Source: Acidobacteriaceae bacterium
GTDB lineage: Bacteria; Acidobacteriota; Terriglobia; Terriglobales; Acidobacteriaceae
Assembly (NCBI GenBank): GCA_030041045.1
Contig: JASHOQ010000026.1
Span: forward strand, 1-64,000
Reading direction: 5' to 3'
Length of the DNA stretch: 64,000 nt
Each line of letters opens with the position of its first letter. Within the stretch, counting starts at the first letter, position 1. A model generated the notes under the pieces. That model did no database searches. It had not been told where the DNA came from and saw only the letters and a list, made by a program, of their open reading frames with translations. This document shows positions 25,312 through 33,160 of this stretch, piece after piece. Both the position numbers and the translations under genes were made by a program.

Positions 25312-27617
25312 TATTGCGGTCTCAAGGCCGTAAGATTCTCTCCACTCATCGAGGGAGGTGCCTCTTGCGGCGCGCTGCCCCACTCACGATTTGGATGGTC
25401 GGCCATCTCCAGCACCAGCGTTCCCCCATCGGCGATGTCTGCATGACGGAACCAAGCCTGATCGAGCGGCTTCCCGTTCAGTTGAGCCGACTGGATGTAT
25501 TTATTGCGCGCGGAAACATGATTGGCAACGATCGTGAACAGCTTGCCATTCCCCAAGCGAATCGTGGTCTGCGCGAAAATCGGGCTGCCAATTTCATACA
25601 CCGGGTTGCCGGGGCACACAGGATAGAATCCCATCGCACTTAGCACGTACCAGGATGACAAGGCCCCTCCATCGTCATCACCGGCGAGCCCGAGCGGACC
25701 GTCGCTGTACCACACGTCCATCAACTGGCGCACGCGGAACTGCGTCTTCCACGGCTGTCCGGAAAAGTCGTAGAGATAGGGGATGTGAAAGCTGGGTTCA
25801 TTACCCTGCGCGTACTGGCCCACCAGGCCGGTCGCGTCAGGAAACTGGTCAAGGAAGTGAAACTTCGATGTTCCGTACTGCTCCACGAACAACTGATCGA
25901 GTTTGGCATTGAATGCATCGCGGCCGCCCATCAGATCGATCAGCCCCGCCACATCATGCTGCACATTGAACGTGTATGACCAGGAATTCATCTCCGTGAA
26001 GTAATCGCGGCCGCCTTGTCCGCCGCCCAGCTTGGGATCGAAAGGTCTCACCCACGCGCCGTCTGCGCTTTTGGGAGCCATGAAATCGATACTCAGGTCG
26101 AATACGTTCTGGTAATTGTGCGCCAGCCGGGTGAAATACTCTGCGTCCTCCTTCTTGCCCAGCGCCTTGGCCAGCTGCGCAACACACCAGTCGTCATAGC
26201 TGGTTTCCAGCGTGACGGATACAGACTGGCGCCTTTCGGGAGTCACCTGCGGCTCGGTTTCCTTTTCACCATATGCCAGCGCCGGAAAGAAGCCCTTGTC
26301 GAAGTAGACGCGGTCGAGATTGGTCAGCGGGCCGCGGCTCCAGGGCAGCATGGTTGCCTCAGTGGCGTTCTTGCGCAGGGCGGCGTAGGCCTTGGCAACA
26401 TCAAAGTCGCGATATCCCTTGGCATACGCGTCGAGAATGAAGGCCGCCGCGTGGTGGCCGATCATCACTGCCTGTTCGCCTGCTACGGAAGGAAACGAGG
26501 GCATCCAGCCGCTTTGCTCATACATGCGGATAAAGGAGCGGATCATGTCCTCCTGCTGAGGCGCATCGAGTAACACCTGCAGGGGATGCAAGGAGCGGTA
26601 GGTGTCCCAGAGGCCGTCATCGACGTAAAAGTCGTGGCCCTCGGCATCATGCACCGCGTGATCGTATCCGCTATAGTACTTGCCGTCTTCCGTGATGTCG
26701 GTCATCCGGCCCAGCGAGCGATAGAGAGCGGTGTAGAAGATGGTTCGCTGGCGCTCGGTGCCGCCCACCATCTGAATCGCGCCCAATGCATTATTCCATG
26801 CTGCGCGTGCCTCCGCCTTCGCCCCATCGAACTTCCAGTCAGGAATGTCGCGCTCCAGATTGCGCCTGGCCTGCTCGGCGCTGATGTAGGAGATCCCCAC
26901 TTTGACTTCGATCGCCTCTCCTGCCGCCGTCGCCGCATCTGCAACATAACCGATGTCATCGCCTGATTGTTTTTGCGCCTGGCTCATCGCGCCGCTTTGC
27001 CACGTCTGCCAGGAGTGCAGAGGCCGGGAAAACTCTACGTAAAAATATTCCCTGGTTTCCGGTCCGTCTTGTTCGAGGTGTACCACTGTTCCATCCGCGC
27101 GGGCACTACCCTGAATCGCATCATCTCCAACTACGGTGAACTCGGCGTGATTGCGCAAACTCAGCACAAGATGAGCGTGAGGACTGGCGGGAAATGTAAA
27201 GCGATAATATGCGGCTTGCCGCGCGGCCGTAAATTCCGCTCGAATTCCCCAAGTCTCGAGATCGGCTTCGTAGTAGTAGGGTGTTGCAATCTCAAAATCG
27301 TGATCGTAGACAGAAGCGTAGACTTCCGGCTTGGCGCCGCTCTCACCCACTGAAGCCATCAGCAGCGCGGGGCCGGCAGGAAAGCCGAAGATCTTGTCAG
27401 CCAGGTACCGGTCGGTAATTCCCGGTGTGACAACCGGCGCAAGTCTCGCCATACCGTGAGGGCGTTGCACATAGGGAATGGTTGCCGTCAGCAACTGGCC
27501 GATACCCCCGATGTTGGGGGATACGTAATCAACCGCTTCTTTCGGCTTTTGGCCCGGAGCCGCTAGAGCACTGCTCACAATCATCGATAGCCCGACAAGT
27601 TGAACCGCGGTTTTCAA
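25311..27617 (-). CDS. GH92 alpha-1,2-mannosidase-type glycoside hydrolase
   Basis: 768 residues with signal peptide MKTAVQLVGLSMIVSSALAA. GH92 enzymes are calcium-dependent exo-alpha-mannosidases. Family motifs seen: DYVSPNIGGIGQLLTATIPY at the start, DGLWDTYRSLHPLQVLLDAP, QAVMIGHHAAAFILDAYAKG, GNEPSFHIPYLYDFSGQPWK and the catalytic-region signature LGLAGDDDGGALSSWYVLSA then MGFYPVCPGNPVYEIGSP. The length is normal. It lies between GH3 upstream and the beta-helix protein downstream (one-base overlap), suggesting one transcript. Probable location is periplasm or outside. Confidence 0.93.
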   Translation of the reverse strand: MKTAVQLVGLSMIVSSALAAPGQKPKEAVDYVSPNIGGIGQLLTATIPYVQRPHGMARLAPVVTPGITDRYLADKIFGFPAGPALLMASVGESGAKPEVYASVYDHDFEIATPYYYEADLETWGIRAEFTAARQAAYYRFTFPASPHAHLVLSLRNHAEFTVVGDDAIQGSARADGTVVHLEQDGPETREYFYVEFSRPLHSWQTWQSGAMSQAQKQSGDDIGYVADAATAAGEAIEVKVGISYISAEQARRNLERDIPDWKFDGAKAEARAAWNNALGAIQMVGGTERQRTIFYTALYRSLGRMTDITEDGKYYSGYDHAVHDAEGHDFYVDDGLWDTYRSLHPLQVLLDAPQQEDMIRSFIRMYEQSGWMPSFPSVAGEQAVMIGHHAAAFILDAYAKGYRDFDVAKAYAALRKNATEATMLPWSRGPLTNLDRVYFDKGFFPALAYGEKETEPQVTPERRQSVSVTLETSYDDWCVAQLAKALGKKEDAEYFTRLAHNYQNVFDLSIDFMAPKSADGAWVRPFDPKLGGGQGGRDYFTEMNSWSYTFNVQHDVAGLIDLMGGRDAFNAKLDQLFVEQYGTSKFHFLDQFPDATGLVGQYAQGNEPSFHIPYLYDFSGQPWKTQFRVRQLMDVWYSDGPLGLAGDDDGGALSSWYVLSAMGFYPVCPGNPVYEIGSPIFAQTTIRLGNGKLFTIVANHVSARNKYIQSAQLNGKPLDQAWFRHADIADGGTLVLEMADHPNREWGSAPQEAPPSMSGENLTALRPQ

Positions 27618-27687
27618 TGTGTGCCTGTCCTCGTCTTTTTTGTCCCTGCGTCTCGCAACAGGATTTGTCCTCGGCTAGCGTCTTCCT

Positions 27688-30117
27688 CTACGGATGCAGG
27701 AAGAAGTTTGTGGACAGAGAAGCTTCAGAAGAGCCTCCTGCCCACACCGTGTAGTTTCCCGGCTCCACCACCCACTTTCCTTCCTGATTCCAGATCGCGA
27801 GTTGATTTTGCGGAACACGGAATGTGACCGTCGTTGTTTCGCGGGGCTTGAGATGGATTCGGGAGAATCCCTTCAGAGAGCGTTCCGGCGTTTCCACACT
27901 GCTTACATCCTCACGGAGATAAAGTTGCGAAACTTCGTCGCCCTCTCTGTCGCCGGTGTTGGTCACATCCACCGTGACCACAACGTCTGCCTTGCTTCCC
28001 GGCGGAGGCGCCTGCGCGGACAGATGGTCGTAGCGGAACGTGGTATAGCTCAGGCCGAATCCAAAAGGGAACAGCGGCTTGCCATCGTCATCCACATACT
28101 TGTGTGTGCGCGAGGGATCGAAATTATAGAAGTCGGGCAGTTGTCCTGTGCTGCGCGGAAACGTGACTGTCAGCCGGCCGGCCGGATTGTTTTCTCCAAA
28201 AAGCGCTTCGGCAACTGCCTGCCCGCCAAATTCGCCCGGGTACCAGGCTTCAAGGATCGCCGGGATATGCTCCCTGGCCCAACCGATGGTCAAGGGCCTG
28301 CCGTTCTCAAGCACCAAAACGGTGGGCTTGCCCGTGGCGGCGATTTTTTCGAGCAAGAGTTCCTGGTTACCGGGAAGATCGAGGTCCGAACGATCGAAGC
28401 CCTCGCCGGAAATGCCCTGCCACTCTCCCAGCGCCAGAATCACGACATCGGCGTCTTTCGCCTTCGCGACCGCGGCAGCAATGTCTTTCCCGTCATCGAA
28501 CGTGACCATCGCCTGGGGCACCAGTTTGCGAATGCCGTCGAGAATACTGATGTGGAATCCATTCTCTTCTTTCTCGTAGTCGCCGTACCGGGCCACGTTC
28601 GCATTCGGTCCGATGACGGCAATGTGCACCACGGACTTGGAAAGCGGCAGCAAATTGCCGTCATTCTTGAGCAGGGTCATCGACTGGCGCGCCGATTCGA
28701 GCGAAAGCGCCAAGTGCTCGGGCGACCGCTTCACCCTTGTATTCAGCGTTGGGTCAACCAGCGGATGATCGAAAAGCCCAAGCTCGAATTTGACGCGCAG
28801 CACCGACCTGACCGCACGATCCAGATCTGCCTGGGCAAGACTGCCCTCGTGTACGCAATCGACCAGCGCTTTCTGGAAAACAGCGTGATCGAAGTCGTAG
28901 AACTGCATGTCTACGCCCGACCTGATCGCCATGCAGGCCGCATCTTGGGGCGAGGCGGCGACGTGATGCACGTCGTACAGGCGCCGGATGGCGCCCAGAT
29001 CGGACAGCACGAATCCCTGGAAGTGCCATTCGGCGCGCAGCACAGTTTTCAGCAGGAATGGATCGGCGGTAACGGGGATGCCGTCGATCTCGTGATACGC
29101 GGCCATGACACCCATGGCGTGGCCCTCACGCAGCGCCGGCTCGAATCCGCGCAGCATTGTCATCCGGAGTTCGCGTTCCCCTATGTGCACCGGCGATGTG
29201 TTTGTGCCGCCTTCCGGAGAGCCATGCGCGGCGAAGTGCTTGGGCTCGGCAACCACGGTGTGGTCCGTGTTCAAACCATCGCCCTGCGCACCCTGGACGT
29301 AGGCCAAGCCCATTTGGCCGGTCAAATACGGATCCTCGCCGAAATCCTCTTCGACCCGCCCCCAACGCGGTTCCCGAGCAAGGTCCAGCACCGGGGCCAG
29401 GATCATTCCCACACCGGTCGAGCGGGCTTCGGCTGCAATTGCGCTCCCGGTTCGCCGCGCAATTTCCGGGTTCCACGTGGCCGCCAGGTTGATCGGGGCA
29501 GGAAAGACGGTTCCGGTGTCAAAGCCATGGAGGCCCTCCTCGATAAAAAGCGCCGGAATCCCGAGCCGGTTGTGGGCGATGACCCAACTTTGGATGGCAT
29601 TCGACTCGACCGGAGTCGGATACACATCATGGATGCCGCCTACTCCCAGGGAACCCCACATCTCCTCGGCCTTGTCGGGCAAGAATGCTGCGTCCGCCGC
29701 CACATGACCGTTCCCGGTGTGCTTGTCTTCGAGCGTGCCGGCAGCCGCATACAGGTCGAGTTGACGCGCCTTCTCTTCCAGGGTCATGCGGGCGAGCAGG
29801 TCGTCCACGCGCCGCTCGATAGGCGCAGTGCGCTGCTTGTAGAGAGGGAGTACGCCTGTACTCCCGGATGGGGACTGGCCAAGACTTGCGATTCCCGCGG
29901 CAGAGAACACCGTCGCGACAGCGAGCGAATGCCAACTGCGCCCGAGAATCGCCGGAACGCTCGGCTTTTTCCTTTCTTCAGGAGAATTTGCCCTCCAGGT
30001 TACGGAGCCTGTCGCTCTCTGGTCCGGACACCTCCTGGCTCTTTCGCGGATTCCGGCGTCCAACTCTGGAACTCGATAAACTTCCGGACGATCTTCGCTC
30101 CCCGCACCTGTAATCAC
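27688..30117 (-). CDS. GH3 beta-glucosidase-type glycoside hydrolase
   Basis: 809 residues in the open frame. The first ATG (30117) gives a 60-residue extension before a hydrophobic signal-like segment (SLAVATVFSAAGIASLGQ), so the true start may be a rare codon further in. The N-terminal GH3 domain contains ERRVDDLLARMTLEEKARQL and the nucleophile region FQGFVLSDLGAIRRLYDVHH. The C-terminal domain has VILALGEWQGISGEGFDRSD, LDLPGNQELLLEKIAATGK and FPFGFGLSYTTFRY, and a fibronectin-III-like tail ends in VEPGNYTVWAGGSSEASLST. It likely removes terminal beta-glucosyl (or xylosyl) residues. It is the first gene of the GH3-GH92-beta-helix unit. Confidence 0.92.
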   Translation of the reverse strand: MITGAGSEDRPEVYRVPELDAGIRERARRCPDQRATGSVTWRANSPEERKKPSVPAILGRSWHSLAVATVFSAAGIASLGQSPSGSTGVLPLYKQRTAPIERRVDDLLARMTLEEKARQLDLYAAAGTLEDKHTGNGHVAADAAFLPDKAEEMWGSLGVGGIHDVYPTPVESNAIQSWVIAHNRLGIPALFIEEGLHGFDTGTVFPAPINLAATWNPEIARRTGSAIAAEARSTGVGMILAPVLDLAREPRWGRVEEDFGEDPYLTGQMGLAYVQGAQGDGLNTDHTVVAEPKHFAAHGSPEGGTNTSPVHIGERELRMTMLRGFEPALREGHAMGVMAAYHEIDGIPVTADPFLLKTVLRAEWHFQGFVLSDLGAIRRLYDVHHVAASPQDAACMAIRSGVDMQFYDFDHAVFQKALVDCVHEGSLAQADLDRAVRSVLRVKFELGLFDHPLVDPTLNTRVKRSPEHLALSLESARQSMTLLKNDGNLLPLSKSVVHIAVIGPNANVARYGDYEKEENGFHISILDGIRKLVPQAMVTFDDGKDIAAAVAKAKDADVVILALGEWQGISGEGFDRSDLDLPGNQELLLEKIAATGKPTVLVLENGRPLTIGWAREHIPAILEAWYPGEFGGQAVAEALFGENNPAGRLTVTFPRSTGQLPDFYNFDPSRTHKYVDDDGKPLFPFGFGLSYTTFRYDHLSAQAPPPGSKADVVVTVDVTNTGDREGDEVSQLYLREDVSSVETPERSLKGFSRIHLKPRETTTVTFRVPQNQLAIWNQEGKWVVEPGNYTVWAGGSSEASLSTNFFLHP

Positions 30118-30200
30118 GCTTTTGCGTTGCTCCCTTGCACCAGTTGGTGGTCGACGGACTGCCGGTGAAAAACCAAGCTAAAGCGAAGCCGGGGTAAATT

Positions 30201-30210
30201 GCAACGTTAG
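30201..30210 (-). promoter_or_regulatory. GCAACGTTA motif upstream of GH3
   Basis: GCAACGTTAG lies 84 bases before the GH3 start, and the same nine bases occur in the receptor promoter at 23602-23609. A TTAACG-containing stretch follows near 30255. The divergent region 30118-30531 holds no gene that I can support and presumably contains both promoters. Confidence 0.35.
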
Positions 30211-30531
30211 TCCATTCCTCTGGCTCTCGCGTAGCTCTTTGATGCACAAACACTTAACGGATCGAGGAGGTTGTTAACAGTAGGTACCTTCGAACAACAC
30301 TTACAAGTTGGCATACTCGCGGTCCACAGGAAATTGAGGTAGGGAGTGCCCGGCGACCGGTGGCGGTTTTTCCGGCTCGGAGGAGGGGTCTCGGTTCCAG
30401 CGTACTTGCATGATTACAGGCAGCTAAAGTCGTGGCTCGCGAGTGACGGACTGACTTTGAAGCAAGCGCATGCTAACATTGATACCCATCGATCTGCATC
30501 CCGGTTGTGCCGGGCCGAAAATTCTCCGCAC

Positions 30532-31962
30532 ATGCGAGTCAGTGATCCCATTGACGCTCGGGAAGCCCAGATTGCACGAATCCTTGGGTCCGAGCACGAC
30601 ATTGCCGCACTCCGGGAACACGTCAAAGTAATTGTCCACGGCCCGGCATTCAAGGGAAGCGTCCGCAGCGGTCAATTCCTTCAATACGTAGTCGATCAGT
30701 CAATTGCCGGCCGTTTCGACTCCCTCAAAGAGCGGCTGATCGGTGTCGAACTCTTTGGCCGATCCCCCTCCTATGACACCGGAGAGGACGCAATTGTACG
30801 GGTGACCGCAAGTGACGTTCGCAAGCGTCTTCTTCAGCACTATGGAATGAATGGCGCCGCGTCCGAGTTTCGCATCACTCTGCCCTTAGGTTCCTATATT
30901 CCGGAGATCGTGCGAGACAAGTCAGCGCAGGCAAATTTACTCGATCCCCTCGAGCTTCCTCGGGAAGCCTGGACTTCCTCCCTACTAGACCACCCAGTCG
31001 CCGATCCAGCTCGGCAGCAAGCGGGAAATCTGGCTGTTCTGCCCGACCTGCACGATGTGCCGGAGAAGAGGGCAAGCAGATCCATTTGGCCCCTGGCAAG
31101 CATAATCGCGCTGGTGGCGATCGGCGTGACCGGTTGGGCCCTCTACTTCAGCCGGCTCTCACATACTGATGCGCATCCCATCCCTCCTTATCCGTGGTCT
31201 ACTCTGTTTAATCCTTCGCACGCAACCAACCTGATTACCAGCGATCCAAACATCGTCGCCCTTCAGGAAGTTGCCGGCAGCGAACTTTCGCTCTCCGATT
31301 ATGCCAACCACAAATACATTCCCGAGCCAAACAAGCTCTCTCCCGATGTGACCCGTTTTTTCAAAACCATTCTCTGGGGCGACAATTCGGCTGCCGGCAT
31401 CGACGCTCCAATCGCGGCGAAAATCGCCGCCTTGCCTCATACCGGGACCGCATTCAATGTTCGCGCTGCGCGGAGCATTCAGTTTTCCGATCTGAAAAAT
31501 GACGATAACTTCATCTTTCTCGGAAGTCCGCGCTCGGATCCGTGGTTCGATCTGTTCAGCGATGAACTGGACTTCAAGTTTGTCTTCGACCAGGCCACGG
31601 GACAGGAAATCGTCGCCAATGTACACCCTCGGGCCAATGAATTACAAAGATATGTCCCCACAGCTCTTGGATGGGCCACCGGTCGATCTTTCGCCATCAT
31701 CGCCTTCGTGCAGAACCCTGATCAAAATGGACAGGTTCTTCTTCTCGCCGGCGCCGATGGTGAAGGAACGGAGGCGGCGGGAAAGCTGGCCACGGATTTA
31801 CCCCGGTTTTCCTCGGTGCTGAGGAATTGCGCTAGCGCACAGCCCCGGGCGAATCAGCACTTTGAGATCCTGTTGCAGTTGAATACGATGACCGGAACCC
31901 CAAGTAATGTAAGTGTGGTCGCATGTCATCTCCTTCCCGGTAACTCAACACAAAAGCAGTAG
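30532..31962 (+). CDS. Membrane-anchored winged-helix-like regulator (acidobacterial type)
   Basis: 476 residues from ATG 30532; the open frame begins at 30346 but that part looks non-coding. Residues 30-110 contain a block well known in acidobacterial regulators (SGQFLQYVVDQSIAGRFDSL, KERLIGVELFGRSPSYDTGE, DAIVRVTASDVRKRLLQHYG), predicted to be a DNA-binding winged helix. A single membrane helix follows at about residues 185-205 (SIWPLASIIALVAIGVTGWA), then a 270-residue outside domain (FKTILWGDNSAAGIDAPIAA, NFIFLGSPRSDPWFDLFSDE) that I do not recognise. The layout recalls ToxR/CadC one-component sensors. It is divergent from the GH3-GH92 genes, so it may control them. Confidence 0.72.
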   Translation: MRVSDPIDAREAQIARILGSEHDIAALREHVKVIVHGPAFKGSVRSGQFLQYVVDQSIAGRFDSLKERLIGVELFGRSPSYDTGEDAIVRVTASDVRKRLLQHYGMNGAASEFRITLPLGSYIPEIVRDKSAQANLLDPLELPREAWTSSLLDHPVADPARQQAGNLAVLPDLHDVPEKRASRSIWPLASIIALVAIGVTGWALYFSRLSHTDAHPIPPYPWSTLFNPSHATNLITSDPNIVALQEVAGSELSLSDYANHKYIPEPNKLSPDVTRFFKTILWGDNSAAGIDAPIAAKIAALPHTGTAFNVRAARSIQFSDLKNDDNFIFLGSPRSDPWFDLFSDELDFKFVFDQATGQEIVANVHPRANELQRYVPTALGWATGRSFAIIAFVQNPDQNGQVLLLAGADGEGTEAAGKLATDLPRFSSVLRNCASAQPRANQHFEILLQLNTMTGTPSNVSVVACHLLPGNSTQKQ

Positions 31963-32159
31963 TCTTCTTGCGTGCTTCTATTCCACGCGCTGCTGTGCGG
32001 GAAGGGTACGGGTCTGTCTCTGACACGATTTCGATTTGCCCGCCGGGAACTGACGCGTCAGGAGCATGCGGGCCAGCGCGATTCATCCTGCTGCTTCCCG
32101 CCTGTTTTGGCCGTAGTTTTGCAATAAGGTTTCATGGAGCGGCAATCCCATTCTGCACG

Positions 32160-32281
32160 CTACAGCGGTTTCACAGTTGCCGTATCCCGAAGCCGCAGAT
32201 GCTAAGTGGCTTTTTCACCAAGAAAAAGCCACCTTCCGCAACTGTGAGATATGGCTACATGTACTGTGGAACCGCTCTAAA
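32160..32281. repeat. Nested inverted repeat B, copy 1
   Basis: Outer arms GCGGTT / AACCGC, middle arms TCACAGTTGC / GCAACTGTGA and a perfect inner stem GTGGCTTTTT / AAAAAGCCAC around a 7-base loop. A related copy lies at 52103-52172. The rest of the 587-base gap 31963-32549 shows no gene that I can support. Confidence 0.65.
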
Positions 32282-32549
32282 GCTTGAACCGCTTTCCTTC
32301 TATCTTCGGATGATCGCCAATTTTTTCCCTGGCACGCCTGCTTCCAACAAACGCGAGGCGCGCAACGGGGAGGCGCGAGAGCATACATTTGCGCGCGGAA
32401 GGGATCCATCCATGGGGCCGGACAAGCGACTCGAGTAGTTGGCCGCACCTTGGGAATGCTTTGGCAAACCGGCGAAAGAGGGCCGAATTCCGGGAGAGAT
32501 CCCCTCGGTGAGTGAGTCGGTGAGGATGAGCTCTTTGAGGAGCGTGCTT

Positions 32550-33149
32550 CTAAAACCGGAAGACTACGCCGGCGTTGATGCGCAGGTTGTTCTCGTGGTT
32601 GTCGCCGGCGTTGTCGAAGGTCGTGACCAGGTAGTCGGCCTCGATAAGCCGGATGGCGAGGTGCGATCCAGTGCGCAGGTCGAGTCCTCCGCCAACGATG
32701 GACGCGAATGCGGCGCCGGAGTTGGCGGCTGCGGGATTCGGCGCCTGCGCCAGGGACCCGCCCGCATGCGCCACGCCGATGAGGACTTTGCCGAAGGGAT
32801 TCACGGGCATGTGGAAGTGCGGAGCGTAGCGAACGCCGGCAGTGTAGCTGCTGAGCGTGAGGCTGTCGCCGGCACTGCCGGTTGATCCCGCGTGCTCCAC
32901 GCCTACATCGCCGTCAATCGCAAATCCTCCTGATCCGAAGGACCGCGCGAATTCAAAGGATGCGCCGTTGAGGCCGAAGCACCCGCATCCGCCGGGGGGC
33001 AGGTTGCTGTGCACGTAACTGTACGTGGCCGAGAGCTCGTAGCGCGCGGGCTGGGGGGAAGACGCGGCCTGCTGCGCATGAGCCGCGGCAGCCCCGACGA
33101 AGCTCAGGGCCGGCAGGAGAAGGCTGACGATCCGCATTCCAGTTCTCAT
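32550..33149 (-). CDS. Small outer-membrane beta-barrel protein
   Basis: 199 residues from ATG 33149, which follows AAGGAG by six bases (the frame continues to 33407 but without support). Signal peptide MRTGMRIVSLLLPALSFVGAAAAHAQ. The rest is a series of alternating strands (YELSATYSYVHSNLPPGGCG, SLTLSSYTAGVRYAPHFHM, SHLAIRLIEADYLVTTFDNA) and ends in NAGVVFRF, the terminal phenylalanine typical of BAM substrates. It resembles OmpA-N/OmpW-like eight-stranded barrels. It is 11 bases downstream of the giant surface-protein gene and probably co-transcribed with it. Confidence 0.82.
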   Translation of the reverse strand: MRTGMRIVSLLLPALSFVGAAAAHAQQAASSPQPARYELSATYSYVHSNLPPGGCGCFGLNGASFEFARSFGSGGFAIDGDVGVEHAGSTGSAGDSLTLSSYTAGVRYAPHFHMPVNPFGKVLIGVAHAGGSLAQAPNPAAANSGAAFASIVGGGLDLRTGSHLAIRLIEADYLVTTFDNAGDNHENNLRINAGVVFRF

Positions 33150-33160
33150 GGTGGGCTCCT

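Noticed and set aside
27694..30168. 824-codon open frame on the plus strand
   Set aside because: Antisense to the GH3 gene, whose catalytic motifs and composition are convincing.
31968..32438. 156-codon plus-strand open frame
   Set aside because: It passes through the nested inverted repeat B and has no sensible protein composition.
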